A DNA stretch of 64,000 bases from Spodoptera frugiperda (GCF_023101765.2 NC_064232.1:5525933-5589932), one strand, 5' to 3'; positions 34,088 to 44,922 are shown, counted from the first letter of the stretch. Notes: a model not told the origin generated them from the letters alone. Numbers and translations are program-made.

Positions 34088-34268
34088 GCACGGTTGGTGC
34101 GTTGGCTGGGCAACCGGCAACCGCGCGGAGTCGCGGTTCGATTCCCGCACGAATCAACTCTTTGTGTGATCCACAAATTGTTGTTTCGGGTCTGAATGTC
34201 ATGTGTCCGTGAACTTGTATGTTTGCAAACGCACCCACGACACAGGGAAAAATCCTAAAGTGGGGCAA
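34088..34268 (+). repeat. D-family SINE downstream of the CKAP2-like stop
   Basis: TGCACGGTTGGTGCGTTGGC to CACGACACAGGGAAAAATCC; box B region GGTTCGATTCCCGCACGA is intact. It may be part of the 3' UTR. Confidence 0.9.
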
Positions 34269-34668
34269 AGTTTAAAAAAAAAAGGCAAGCATGGAGCAGG
34301 TTTGAGCATTAATCACCACGCCTACTCAATGCGGGTTAGCGATTTCAAACTTATAATTAGAAATTATAAATCCAGGTTTCCTCATGATGAAGGAAAACCC
34401 TTCACAATTTGTCAGTGGTGTCTAAAGAATCTTAGAAAGTACATATAACTCGAAAAAAGTCACATTGGTACTTGCCGTTGGTAGGTTTCGAAACCGCGCC
34501 TTCATGTATTTGAGGCGGGTGTCTTAAATCTCCCAATACACGACTATCTAATGTCTAAATCCCGACCTATTAATTTATAAAAAAGATTGAATTTGACTGG
34601 CTGAAAATAGCCCTTTTATCTAATATTTCATATTAATTACTATGGAATCATGTTCTCAATTAAATGGC

Positions 34669-35105
34669 TAACTGCCGCACTCAGAGACATTTAATGATTA
34701 CTTAAACTATTCTTTAATAACGATTTTGTACTGAAAACAATAGGGATGATGACGGGGTCCGAAAATTAAAAATATAATTAGTCCGTCAGTTAGGTAATGA
34801 AAAGATATTAGACACGTATTTTTTTATTTTGTCAAATAAGATAACAATACTTAGATAAACCGAATCAAAGTTTAGGAGTGGGAGCTAACTATATCACTAT
34901 TGAGTATAAAACGTACTCTAAAGTGACGTCACGCGATATTTCAAATTGATATTATCTTCGAAAGTATTAAATTTGTTTCTGTAAGAAAATAAAAAATACG
35001 TGTCTAACATGTTAAAATAATCTACAAGACTGACATTAAAATAAAAATTGGTCATCTATCCTATTACTAAGGATTGGGTTAGGTAATCATTAAATGTCTC
35101 TGAGT
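34669..35105. mobile_element. N-family MITE split by an F MITE
   Basis: The left arm (ACTGCCGCACTCAGAGACAT to ACGATTTTGTACTG, to 34740) and right arm (ACTAAGGATTGGGTTAGGTA to ATTAAATGTCTCTGAG, from 35064) are inverted to one another; F occupies 34741-35063. An undisrupted core is seen at 60423. Confidence 0.8.
34741..35063 (-). mobile_element. F-family MITE inserted in N
   Basis: TAGGGATGATGACGGGGTCC to TTGGTCATCTATCCTA, with TA at both edges. An internal GTGACGTCAC palindrome is conserved. Confidence 0.85.
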
Positions 35106-35223
35106 ACGTAAATAATAATTCTAATTATGTAATGCTTTGTTTTTTTTTAACTTAAACTATGATAATGTAAATACCTAAATATTATGTTTTTCTTTATGCT
35201 TTTAGTTAAGCTGACTTGTATAC

Positions 35224-35229
35224 AATAAA
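35224..35229 (+). terminator. candidate polyadenylation signal downstream of the CKAP2-like gene
   Basis: This is the first canonical AATAAA that I see after the stop at 33911. A variant ATTAAA lies nearer, at about 34660. If either is used, the 3' UTR would include a D SINE, and with the distal site also N and F elements. No canonical signal was seen in the first 150 bp after the stop. Confidence 0.3.
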
Positions 35230-35528
35230 ATATTATTTCTTACACCAAAAAGTACGCTTAGAATTATGTTTTATCTTGCTTTTCTCACTTTATGTTATTA
35301 TGAGAGAATTAAAGAGGTTTATTCTAGTATTTTTGTGGTTTTATTTCCATTTCTTGCGTATAAAATAATGTAAAAGTACAGTTCTACTTTTGTTCGACTT
35401 ATTGAAGATAACACAAGATATAAAAAAAAAAAACAAATTAGATTTTGTGAAAAATATTGAATTTTTAATTTGGTGTGAATTTCATTCAAAAATACCGCGC
35501 TGGCCAATCTGATTGCAATACATGAATA

Positions 35529-35544
35529 CAGCGCCATCTAGTAA
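35529..35544 (-). promoter_or_regulatory. CTCF-like binding motif
   Basis: The minus-strand sequence TTACTAGATGGCGCTG matches the CTCF consensus (CCASYAGRKGGCRSYV) at 14 of 16 positions, with only the leading CC missing. It sits in repeat-free DNA between the CKAP2-like gene and a candidate promoter. Confidence 0.45.
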
Positions 35545-35714
35545 TTCGCGCCACAACTATTTGCTGTCATATGTACAAAATGGTAGAATTTAGCGAATTT
35601 ATTTAATTTATACAAACTTCTAAACTATAAATAGAATTATTACAACATAATTATACGGTAAATGTAATATTACATGACTATTTAACAGAAAATCTTTGGA
35701 AATTTACTAAAAAG

Positions 35715-36006
35715 TTGTACTATTTTACGGATGGCAGCACTAGAAAAGTTTTGATTCGTGAATCGTGTTTCATTTCGTTCTCCGTGCGGTGCGTGTCGCT
35801 GTCAGCTTGTGACAGGCTGAGAAACAATTTTTCGAATTTCTGTGCCTTTGTGCGGGCCAATTTCATTCTTTGTTTGTTGTGTTTGTACCTAGAAATAAAT
35901 CAAATCTTACATTGTTATCCTAGTTATAATTTTGGTGCTGTGCATGTGTTATTAAATTAAAAAGTCGGCTGTACAACAGCTGATTGTTGTGAATATTTTA
36001 ATTTCG
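35715..36006 (+). other. candidate first exon of a downstream plus-strand gene
   Basis: A repeat-free, relatively GC-rich stretch ends at TTTCG|GTAAGTCATA, a good donor. A CTCF-like site lies about 170 bp upstream. There is an open frame over 35715-35960, but its product has no recognisable features. A 5' UTR exon is the likelier reading. No downstream coding exon was found. Confidence 0.3.
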
Positions 36007-36009
36007 GTA

Positions 36010-36900
36010 AGTCATAGCTGTATTTTATTTCTTTTATTGTTTAAAGATTTATAAAGACGATTTCACGATAGTTTTAAAACGTTTTAAATTAAAAGTATCT
36101 TTATTTTACCAATATTTTATTACCGAACCATAAATAGTCTCTTGATTTTTTTTATGACACAACTTTCTTCGAAAAGGTCGTTTTCGATTTCAAGTTCAGT
36201 GAAAAAGTTTCGTAAAAGTTTTATTATGTTGGCAGAACGTTGCATTGAGGAATAAAAGTTCGCATTATTTTAGCAATGAAACAAACTTCTGATTATTAAA
36301 ACCTTGATGAAAACTACCTTTAACTTTTGAAGCTAAAAATATATAAAAGCTCATAAAAGAAACTAGCAATCATTGATCAATTTCTGCAGTGATTTTGGCT
36401 TTGAAAGTCCGCTTGTTAACAAAATTAATAAAATAAGTAAATATGTAGGTAAACTATTCTACATTTCACAAATACCTACCTACATTGTGAAATTCTTAAA
36501 ATACACTAAAAATGTCACATCACATGACGCCTTTATTTTTCTTTTATGTATTTTAAAGATGCCTCCTTTAGTTTATAGAACGCGATTCAGGAAGATGTGT
36601 TATTGCACAATTTAATGAAAGAAAACATTGCGCGGAATTTTCCTGTAAAATGCGTACACATTTACCTATAAGTATCTATTTTGATAAAGAATGAATGAAA
36701 ATATTATTTTAAGAATGTTGGTAGCTAGGTACGGTAGTCGTAATTTCAATAGTTACTTTACGTAATTTGACGGTAATGTATAAGTACCTACTTAGGTATT
36801 TAATTTCAATGGTATGTGGGTCAAAGTTCGAGCTTTGAGGAAACATTAATAACCTCATATAAATACCTATATACGAGTAGGTATTAGGTACACATAATTT
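36010..36900. other. no recognised gene or repeat
   Basis: AT-rich, repeat-free DNA. If 36006 is a real donor this is intron. The open frame at 36373-36615 has no features. Confidence 0.4.
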
Positions 36901-36902
36901 TT

Positions 36903-37070
36903 TTATGGAACACGCCGTAAACGAGCAGACGTATCACCTGATGGTAAGCTATCGCCGCCGCCCATGGACACTTGAAACACCAGAGGCGTTACAAGTGCGT
37001 TGCCGACCTTTTGGGGGTTAGGAATTTAAGGGTTGTTAGGGAATCGGGGATTGGGAATTGGTAATTGGGC
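36903..37070 (-). repeat. A-family element, 3' part
   Basis: GTAAACGAGCAGACGTATCA to GGGGATTGGGAATTGGTAAT. Confidence 0.85.
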
Positions 37071-37530
37071 TCGATATTAGTTATTCAAACTTCAAAGTCA
37101 TAACTAAATTAGATAATGTGTTTCAACTATTGTGTAGTTTATCTTGTAAATACTTCAGAGTAAGTAGCTATTTGAAATGATAATGAAAGAAAACTGGTTT
37201 ATATGTCCTTGTATCTAATACATAATTAATTAAATAAGAAAAAAAACTGATAAGGTCTTTTAAATAATTCGTTGCTTATGCAAAAAAACTGCTGAGGTTT
37301 TTTTGTCCGCAGTCGATAGCCGGTAGCAACAAAGCTTACGGTGGTACGTAAACGGACTCCGGTAGCCTAAGTTCACTTGTATACTATAGGCCCCAAACAC
37401 TATGGCTTGTCATGGGCCTGCTTTACAATGCACACAATGGCGCATGGCTCATTGCTGCTTGGCAAAACACTAGCGATTCCTTTAAAGTGTGCCCAAATCT
37501 GACAATATTCCAATTGCGCGCCACGATTGA
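37071..37530. other. no recognised gene or repeat
   Basis: Nothing supportable seen. Confidence 0.35.
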
Positions 37531-37534
37531 CTGG

Positions 37535-37634
37535 TGATATCTCTGGTGTTTCGGATGTCCATAGGCGGCGGCGATTGCTTACCATCAGGTAATCAGTCTG
37601 CTCGTTTCGTTTACCGGCTTATAGTTACCATAAA
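37535..37634 (+). repeat. A-family 3' end
   Basis: TCTCTGGTGTTTCGGATGTC to GTTTACCGGCTTATAGTTAC, CATAAAA. Confidence 0.85.
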
Positions 37635-37752
37635 ATGGATTTGGATGGATTTTTGAAAATTATATTGGGCACATTTTGAAAACTATATTATGTCGATACA
37701 ATATTGGGCACGTTATGTACGAATGTGACTTACAAATACAGTTAAATCGCGG

Positions 37753-37893
37753 AGCTGCGGACATACCGGGGCCGGGGCTCCGTCTCGACAAGCAGGAAAA
37801 GGAACGGGGTAGTTTTTAGTCAGTAAGAGTCTGACACTTCCTTTCGTCTCGCCCAAAGCGGGAGAAGTCATTGAATACTTTTCCCCTTAAACT
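37753..37893 (+). repeat. B-family SINE
   Basis: GGAGCTGCGGACATACCGGG to GTCATTGAATACTTTTCCCC. Confidence 0.85.
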
Positions 37894-37904
37894 TAACGAG
37901 AATG

Positions 37905-38020
37905 CATGAAAAGACTGATGACTGTTGAAAGAGGAATGTAAGAGTCGTATCAATTGACGGTCCATTGGCTCTGCCTATCCCCACGACAGACAGGCATGAA
38001 GTTATGTATGTATGTATGTA
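37905..38020 (+). mobile_element. T1 LINE 3' tail
   Basis: GCATGAAAAGACTGATGACT then CCATTGGCTCTGCCTATCCC and a TATG microsatellite tail (TTATGTATGTATGTATGTA). Confidence 0.75.
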
Positions 38021-38265
38021 GAATGTAACTTTAGGTACAAATACAGGTCTTTTAAAGTAAAATAAGTACTTAACATTACAATTTACATAAAAATTGACTG
38101 GGCTTCCCCGTTCTTAAGGAAAATGCTGCAGAAATTCACCTCAAGCCAGTCATTGCCATCTGTACGTAACATCTTCCTTGACATACTGGTTCTGGTTTGC
38201 GGTTTTGCCCCCTTTTTCTCGAGTGTTAAATAAATAACTTAAAACTTTCCTTAAGGTAAAATGCT

Positions 38266-38335
38266 GTATGGTTAGCGAAGTGGTTGGATGTCCGGTTGTT
38301 GTGCAACGTGTTGCGCTTTCTATTGCTGTTCCGGC
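38266..38335 (+). repeat. D-family SINE head
   Basis: GGTTAGCGAAGTGGTTGGAT, TTGTTGTGCAACGTGTTGCG; truncated before the body. Confidence 0.55.
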
Positions 38336-38397
38336 CAAAAAGTGGTGATGGCATTTTCTGAGGAGTAAAATGACTATCATTAGCCCGGTATCAGGAA

Positions 38398-38722
38398 GTT
38401 CGGTTTATCCATAGTACGCATCTATAATACGCATCCATAGTCCATAGCACGCATTTTTCCATATAAAACAACATAGCATGGCTGAGTCCGTTTCCACCAG
38501 TGCTAAGCTATGTGTACCAATGAATATGATTGCCGGAAGCTAAACGCATCTACAGCAACGTAGTTACACATCTCCGATAGAAAAGCACCCAAATCACTCG
38601 CATAGCAACATAGCTTAGTATTAATGAAAACGGTCACATAGTTTCACAGCTTAGCTAGCATCTTCGTAGCATAGCTGCATAGCACATTTTTGATGGAAAA
38701 GCTCCCGAATCATTGTCACATA
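38398..38722. repeat. J-family MITE
   Basis: Contains CATAGCACGCATTTTTCCAT, CAGTGCTAAGCTATGTGTAC, CATCTACAGCAACGTAG and TAGCTGCATAGCACATTTTT. J continues at 38838-38915 and 39303-39352, around two C SINEs. Confidence 0.7.
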
Positions 38723-38733
38723 GACATGCAACA

Positions 38734-38837
38734 TCACGCCTTTTATCTCCGAAGGGGTAGGCAAAGGTGCTCATTACGACACGTAATCACAGACGTAATG
38801 CCGCTGTACAATGTACACCCACTTTTCATCATTGAAT
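38734..38837 (-). repeat. C-family SINE 3' part within J
   Basis: CCTTTTATCTCCGAAGGGGT, GTACAATGTACACCCACTTT; CACGTAATCACAGACGTAAT shows a small tandem duplication. Confidence 0.8.
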
Positions 38838-38968
38838 GCCATTAGTATTGGTGGAAACGGTCACATATGTAGTTTCACAGCTTAGCTATTGTATCTTCAT
38901 AGCATAACTAGTTATGTTTATGTTTGTTTTTTATCATAATTATTAATTTTATGTTTATTGTACTTTTT

Positions 38969-39243
38969 TTGGCTGCCTCGTTGGCCAAGAGGTCGCAAGT
39001 GCGACTGCCTAACAAGGGGTCTCGGGTTCGATTCCCGGGTCGGGCAAAGTATTACTGGGCTTTTTCGGATTTTCGAAAATTTCTCGGTAGTAGTACGGAG
39101 TCTGGAATTGTGTCCAGGATATGGCAATAGGCTCACCCCCTATTACATGGGACTTTAACATAAAATGGTAAAAGTGGGTATACATTGTATAGCGTGCCGT
39201 AATGTGCACCTCTGCCTACCCCTTCGGGGATAAAAGGCGTGAA
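38969..39243 (+). repeat. C-family tRNA-derived SINE, full length
   Basis: Head GGCTGCCTCGTTGGCCAAGA. Polymerase III box A TGGCCAAGAGG (38982-38992) and box B GGTTCGATTCC (39025-39035) are both good. The tail CCCCTTCGGGGATAAAAGGC is followed by a GT run. This is a SINE and not a tRNA gene. Confidence 0.95.
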
Positions 39244-39352
39244 GTTGTGTGTGTGTGTATTTTTTTTAATGGTGCAAATAAACTGTTTTTCTTTTTTTCT
39301 TCTTACATAGCACATCTCTGGTGGCTAAGTATCCGAATCACTATCACATAGA

Positions 39353-39690
39353 ATAAAAATAAATAGGACAGATGAGATCCCGCCACGCATCACTACTGAA
39401 TTGATATGCTTAACCAGCCAATTTAAGATCATTTATTATTTAATTGTTCAGCTTGGTACCCAGTGGTATGAGTCAATGCATTCATTCTTTGTTGCGATGT
39501 TACTCATTGAAATATTTGAACCCTTTGTGGTATTCACGCTTTTGTGTTAAAAGGTTATAAATACATATACGTTGTCTGTCGGTTTGCTGCGGTTAATCTC
39601 TGAAATGGATGGACGGATTTTGAAGGGACTTTTATTTGGGTATTCGTGTGTTTACTCTGGCGCTTGTCTCATTGAAAGTAACAAAAATAT
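39353..39690. other. no recognised gene or repeat
   Basis: Nothing supportable seen. Confidence 0.35.
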
Positions 39691-39696
39691 TTGAAC

Positions 39697-39856
39697 TGTC
39701 ATGGTCACTATGAATTGGTATTAGAACTCGAAACGGGATATTTACCATGTTTTTCTATTTCTATGAGTTTCCGATATTTCGGCACTGTTGCAAGCGCCAT
39801 GATCACGGATGAACTCACAGTTCTATTACTAATACTATTTGAATATCATTATTTTC
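39697..39856. repeat. M-family element
   Basis: ACTGTCATGGTCACTATGAA, GGGATATTTACCATGTTTTT, TTCCGATATTTCGGCACTGT. Confidence 0.7.
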
Positions 39857-39952
39857 TATGAGATACATAATTACCATTAAATATCTACCTTTATATCTTA
39901 AATGGAACAGAGCGATCACACGAACAAGTTTTGGACATTGACCCAGGCAGCT

Positions 39953-40128
39953 GATATACTAAGAACTTAAGAAGTAACTCCTTGCCGGAGTCTGTGTTTC
40001 CTGATAGGTATAACCTGGGTGTCTTCAAAGCCCGAGTGAATAGGTTGCTTATGGGCAGACGTGCTCCATCGTAGGCCGCATCATCAGTTACCATCAGGCG
40101 AGATAGCGGCCAAACGTCGACCCATTAC
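39953..40128 (+). mobile_element. S LINE 3' remnant with readable C-terminus
   Basis: Translates as NSLPESVFPDRYNLGVFKAR and VNRLLMGRRAPS before a stop, a typical C-terminus of non-LTR reverse transcriptases. 5' truncated. Confidence 0.75.
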
Positions 40129-40381
40129 ATGTAAAAAAAAACTTAGTTTTTTACTTTTATTTTAGAAACAAATCCCAAATTCTTTCAGACAGTCAGACGT
40201 TATTATACTACGCAGACGAAACCGCAGGCAATAGCTAGTAAATGATAATATTATCTTCTATAGACTGTAGATACAAAATATGTGTCAAACGTGAAAGATT
40301 CTCTCAATTCTCTAAAGAGGTCAATGCCATTCTGATTCCGTTCAGCTGTTTCACGTGATTGCGTAACAAACATACATACAT

Positions 40382-40602
40382 AGTATAAAACAAACATCAC
40401 TACATAGTATAAAACAAAGTCGCTTTCTCTGTCCCTATCACTACATAGTATAAAACAAAGTCGCTTTCTCTGTCCCTATGTCCCTTTGTATGTTTAAATC
40501 TTAAAAATTACGCACCGGATGTTGAAGCGGATTTTTTAATAGATAGAGTGATTCAAGAGGAAGGTTTATACGTATATTACATGCATAAGATATCACTATA
40601 TT
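40382..40602 (-). repeat. I-family repeat with a 41 bp tandem duplication
   Basis: TCACTACATAGTATAAAACA to TTCTCTGTCCCTA occurs at 40398 and again at 40439. Confidence 0.8.
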
Positions 40603-40607
40603 TATTG

Positions 40608-40905
40608 TGGTATACAGCCGGTAAACGAGCGGACGCATTACCTGATGGAACAAGTACAAGCAATCGCCGCCGCCCATGGACACCTGAAACAACAGAAGGG
40701 TTACAAGTGCGTTGCCGGCCCTTTGGGTTAGTAATCTAAGCTTTTTTGGGGAATCGGGGATTAGGAAGATTGGGAAGGGTAATTCGGCCCCCGGTAACCT
40801 CACTTACACAACCCAGGCGTTGTTTCACGTCGGTTTTCTGTGAGGCCGTGGTATCACTCCGGTCGAGCCGGCTCAGCAGTGCTGAAGCATGGCTCTCCCA
40901 CATTT
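40608..40905 (-). repeat. A-family element, full length
   Basis: ATACAGCCGGTAAACGAGCG to AAGCATGGCTCTCCCACA. Confidence 0.9.
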
Positions 40906-40931
40906 AAATTTTCAATTGAAAGCGGCCTAGT

Positions 40932-41055
40932 AAGATACCGACGCGCCGGCTAGATGCAGAAATAGGAACAGGGTGGTTTTTAGTCAGTAAGAATCTAACC
41001 CCTTGTCCTCACCCAAGGCATCAGAAGTCATTGGATGATTCTTCCTCCGTCATAA
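40932..41055 (+). repeat. B-family SINE, diverged
   Basis: ACCGACGCGCCGGCTAGATG, GGGTGGTTTTTAGTCAGTAA, GAAGTCATTGGATGATTCTT. Confidence 0.75.
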
Positions 41056-41060
41056 AGGAT

Positions 41061-41440
41061 GCATTATTGCTATCTAAACAGCAGAACAACGGTATCTCTC
41101 ATTATCATACTATTTATTCATAGATTCTAACGTAATATAACTATATGTTCCAAAGGGCAATGACCTTTCCACACGTGGCATGCGTGCCAATCGCTGTACC
41201 ATTGATTCGACCATGCCGCCAAAACGTGTATACTACATTGTATAGCTGTATACTTATTGTATATGTATATGTATTTGTATACATAATTAATTAATCATTG
41301 GTATCTAAGCGATGTCATACACGTGTTCTTCTCGGTGATAGTAAATAATGAGTGTTGTTTATGATTAGTTTAGTTTGCACCTGTTTATGTAGAAAAAATT
41401 GTGTGCAATTATGTGTTGCACAGATACTTTGCGGCGGCGC
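41061..41440. other. no recognised gene or repeat
   Basis: Nothing supportable seen. Confidence 0.35.
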
Positions 41441-41445
41441 ATCTT

Positions 41446-41752
41446 AATTGCACATCTTACTCGCATAGCTACATAGCTTAGTATCAGTGGTAACAGTCAC
41501 ATAGTTTCATAGCTTTTTTTTTCTTAAGGGGTGAAAATCATCTAATGACTTCTCTCGCCAGTGCTAGGCGAGAGGGAGTGTCTGACTCTCACTGTCTAAA
41601 AACCACCCCGTTCCTACTCTTGCAGTCCGCAGCTCCGGTAGTTTTAGTTTCATAGCTTAGCATTAACATCTTCCTAGCCTATGCTATGCCCAGAAATGTG
41701 CTATGTAGCTATCTACACAGCACATTTCTGGCGGAAAAGCATCCTTTAGCAC
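41446..41752. repeat. J-family MITE interrupted by a B SINE
   Basis: ACTCGCATAGCTACATAGCT, then B at 41516-41644, then CATAGCTTAGCATTAACATC and ACAGCACATTTCTGGCGGAA. Confidence 0.8.
41516..41644 (-). repeat. B-family SINE with exact 14 bp target duplication in J
   Basis: TAGTTTCATAGCTT flanks at 41502-41515 and 41645-41658. Confidence 0.9.
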
Positions 41753-41762
41753 AGCACGATGT

Positions 41763-42008
41763 TTTATTTCCTAAGCCTTTCTCGATAAATGCACTATCCA
41801 ACACAAAAATAATTAACTATTCAATTTGAACGAGAAGATCCGGAGATTTTATTCCAGATCATACATCTATCGCTCTGCCGAGTTTCGTCTAAATCCGTTC
41901 AATTATAAATCTACCTTTCTGCCGAGTTTCGTCTAAATCCGTTCAGTAGTTTTCGCGTAAAACAGTAACAAACGAACAAACATATACATCTTCACAAATC
42001 TTCGCATT
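41763..42008 (+). repeat. H-like hybrid repeat
   Basis: The H middle part (AAATGCACTATCCAACACAA) is followed by GCCGAGTTTCGTCTAAATCC, itself duplicated 50 bp apart. Confidence 0.6.
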
Positions 42009-42280
42009 CATCATTTTAAGATTTGAATGAATACTACATTACAACACTTATTTATACCTATTTATGTTTTACGTAGGTACATAATGTACCTTACCATCTG
42101 CATGTAAAGACAATCGACGCTCGACCTTCAAATATTTTAAATAAACATATGTTTGAAAGCAGGTACTTTATCGTAAACGCGTAGCAACATGTTTCTACCT
42201 GATTCGCAGTTACAGGTAGGGTTGCCAAATGGCCGGGATTTTCTGGATTGTCCCGGAATGTCGTGTGCAGTCCCATGTCT

Positions 42281-42655
42281 AGTATTTTTTTAACGTTTGG
42301 CCACCAACCGGCTTACTGCCAGGACGGCGAAGCGAGGATGGAGCACACAGACTTAGAAAGTACCTATTCACTCTGACCTTGAAAAGACCCGGATTGTATT
42401 TCTCAGGAAAAATAGAAGCCGGTAGATTGTTCCATTCCCTGGCTGCACGGATTAGGAACGTGGATTCGAACCGTTTCGTTCGCATCCAAGGGAAGTCCAC
42501 TCTGTAGGGATGATAGTGGGCCGACTTTCTACTAGTCCTATGTTGAAAGGATGGCGGTAGGATAAGGTCGAATAGATTGGATGCACACTCTCCAAAATGT
42601 ATCCTGTAGAAGATAGAGAGACTAGATACCTTACGGCGATGCTCTAGACTGATTT
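42281..42655 (-). mobile_element. U LINE 3' remnant
   Basis: The minus strand encodes AREWNNLPASIFPEKYNPGL and FKVRVNRYF, the reverse transcriptase C-terminus of a non-LTR element. It is related to S but distinct. Confidence 0.75.
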
Positions 42656-42898
42656 TACTTTGCTGTCCCGGAATGAAAAAATACTAGATTTTCACAAAAA
42701 TGCAATATACTATGGCTGCAAAAGTGAAACCAAACGTGTAACGTGCTTGAAAATCGCGCTGCGTGAGTTAAGGGGCGGGAAGGGTGAGTTCTAGGTATCT
42801 ACTTAATTCCTACTTTTACAGTTTGGTCTCGAATGTGACACCAAAACTCAGATTCCGTTCGTGGCCCTAGAAATGTCCAGGAAATGATCAGTCTACCG

Positions 42899-43138
42899 AC
42901 CGACCGACGTGAAACAACGCTGCTTGCGTTGTGTTTCGTTGTGTGAGTGAGGTTACCGGAGACCCAATTCACCCCTTCCCAATCTTCCCCATCCCCGATT
43001 CCCGAACAACTACCCTTAAATTCCTAACTCCCAAAAAGCCGGCAACGCACTTGTAACGCCTCTGGTGTTTCAAGTGTCCATTGCGATTGCTTACCATCAG
43101 GTAATACGTCTGCTCGATTACCGGCGTGTTTCATAAAA
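42899..43138 (+). repeat. A-family element
   Basis: CGACCGACGTGAAACAACGC to ACGTCTGCTCGATTACCGGC and an A-tail. Confidence 0.85.
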
Positions 43139-43140
43139 AA

Positions 43141-43485
43141 GTCTGTATCTGGCAACCCTAGATCGTACTACAGGTCGTACAGGTTTCAACCTGTTTTTAC
43201 CAGCCAATAGATAAGTACGTGTAAATACACAGGATCACTATATTTAAAGTGCTGATGTGACTGATAGACAATACTCAGTCGAAATTGCTGCGCGTAGCAA
43301 GCTGTGTGGCATGTAGTTCGGGCTGAGATTTTTTGAAAATCTTACGTGAAAAAGGTGAGAAATTATTTTTTATTCACTTTAATACTAAAAAGGTAATTTA
43401 AAAAACCATAAATGAAAAAAATGAAAAAACCATAAAACAAGAAAGTCATCGTAAAATTGAAGCAGTCGGGACCCTTCAAGTCAGC
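43141..43485. other. no recognised gene or repeat
   Basis: Nothing supportable seen. Confidence 0.35.
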
Positions 43486-43487
43486 TA

Positions 43488-43556
43488 ATCAGAGCGCTGA
43501 ACGCGATCTCGTTTCGATTACTTCAAACGTAACTCAAAACTTGTACTAAGGGTACT
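43488..43556 (+). repeat. P-family right arm
   Basis: AATCAGAGCGCTGAACGCGA to AACTTGTACTAAGGGTACTG. Confidence 0.6.
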
Positions 43557-43646
43557 GTTCTAGTGTTGCGTGTGTCCATGGGCGGCGCCGATTGCTTACC
43601 ATCAGGTGATCCGTCTGCTCGTTTGCCAGGCTATACCATAAAGAAA
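43557..43646 (+). repeat. A-like 3' end
   Basis: TCTAGTGTTGCGTGTGTCCA to TCTGCTCGTTTGCCAGGCTA, ACCATAAAG. Confidence 0.8.
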
Positions 43647-43859
43647 TTGTTGAGCAAGAAATGTGATTGAGGCTTCTAGATAAGAATCCCTCGGTATATT
43701 AGCAAGAAGATAAATATATAAGAATTTGTTATTTAAATGTATTTCTCAAGGTGACTTGAATATAATTAATAATGGAACTAATTATGTGGTCATTGACCTG
43801 ATCTGGTTTAGTCGACTTATTGTTATTTTTTTTTCTTTTTAAATAAGGGACTGAATGGA

Positions 43860-44010
43860 AAATTCGTGTTTGTTTTTGTTATAGAATAGGAGGCAGGAGG
43901 AGAGGAGGGCAAACGCACAACGCACCTGTGGCTCTAGTGTTGCGGGTGTCCATGTCCGGCACTGATCGCTTACCATCAGGTCATCCGTCTGCTCGTTTGC
44001 CTCCTATAAG
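43860..44010 (+). repeat. A-like variant 2 element
   Basis: GCGGGTGTCCATGTCCGGCA to CTGCTCGTTTGCCTCCTATA, abutting the next A tail to tail. Confidence 0.75.
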
Positions 44011-44325
44011 AATAAGCCGGTAAACGAGCAGACGGATCACCTGATGGTTAGCAATCGCCGCCGCCCTGTGGGCACTTGAAACACCAGAGGCGTTACAAGT
44101 GCGTTGCCAGCCTTTTGGGGGTTAGCAATTTAAGGGTTGTTGTTCGGGAATCGGGAATTGGGAAGGTTGGGAAGGGACCTCCTTTCCCAATCTGGAATTG
44201 GGCCTCCGGTAACCTCATTTATAAAATGCAAACGTTGTTTCACGTCGGTTTTCTGTGAGGTCGTGGTATCACTCTCGTCAAAGCCGGCCCATTCGTGCCG
44301 AAGCATGGCTCTCCCACACTTAAAA
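44011..44325 (-). repeat. A-family element, full length
   Basis: ATAAGCCGGTAAACGAGCAG to GAAGCATGGCTCTCCCACAC; a small internal duplication is at 44158-44200. Confidence 0.9.
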
Positions 44326-44565
44326 TAATGCAGAAGTAATATTCTCATGGCATTTATTTCACGCTATATCTAGCTGCATAGTGATTGTAAGTTGTACTTG
44401 TAACCTCGACGTACTGCCTGTCACTTTTGCTTCCTAGGCGACCTACTGCCTGCTGCCTAGGTCTAAACGTAGGTTTTCCGGTGGCCCTGATTACAGGTAC
44501 TGGTGTCTGGTCGTAAGATTCACGACTTTCATTCTCCTAAGCATAGCATAGATTCTTTATATGTT

Positions 44566-44766
44566 ACTAGCTACTTCCGCGCGGTTTCACCCGCTCTGCT
44601 TGGCTCCTATTGGTCATAGCGTGATGTTTTATAGCCTTCCTCGATAAATGCACTACCCAACACAAAAAGAATTATTCAAATCGGACCAGTAGTTCCGGAG
44701 ATTAGCGCGTTTAAACAAACAAACAATCAAACAAACTCTTCAGCTTTATAATATTAGTATAGATCA
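44566..44766 (+). repeat. H-family dispersed repeat
   Basis: CTAGCTACTTCCGCGCGGTT to CAGCTTTATAATATTAGTAT. Confidence 0.85.
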
Positions 44767-44922
44767 GTTTTTAAACTGACATGGTCATTAACACTATTAT
44801 TAGAACTTGAGACGGGATATTTACCATGTTTATTTATTTCGATGTGTTTCCGATATTTCGGCACTATTGCAAGCGCCATGATCATGGATGAACATGGTAA
44901 ATATCCCGTCTCAAGTTCTTTA
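44767..44922. repeat. M-family foldback with a perfect 28 bp inverted repeat
   Basis: 44803-44830 is the exact reverse complement of 44891-44918 (core ATGGTAAATATCCCGTCTCA). Confidence 0.85.

Noticed and set aside
38969..39045. tRNA gene
   Set aside because: Box A and box B are present but this is the head of a SINE found in many copies, with a diverged body and tail; the cloverleaf is not convincing.
40501..40803. 100-codon minus-strand open frame
   Set aside because: It lies in I and A repeats; the same frames recur in other A copies with stops.
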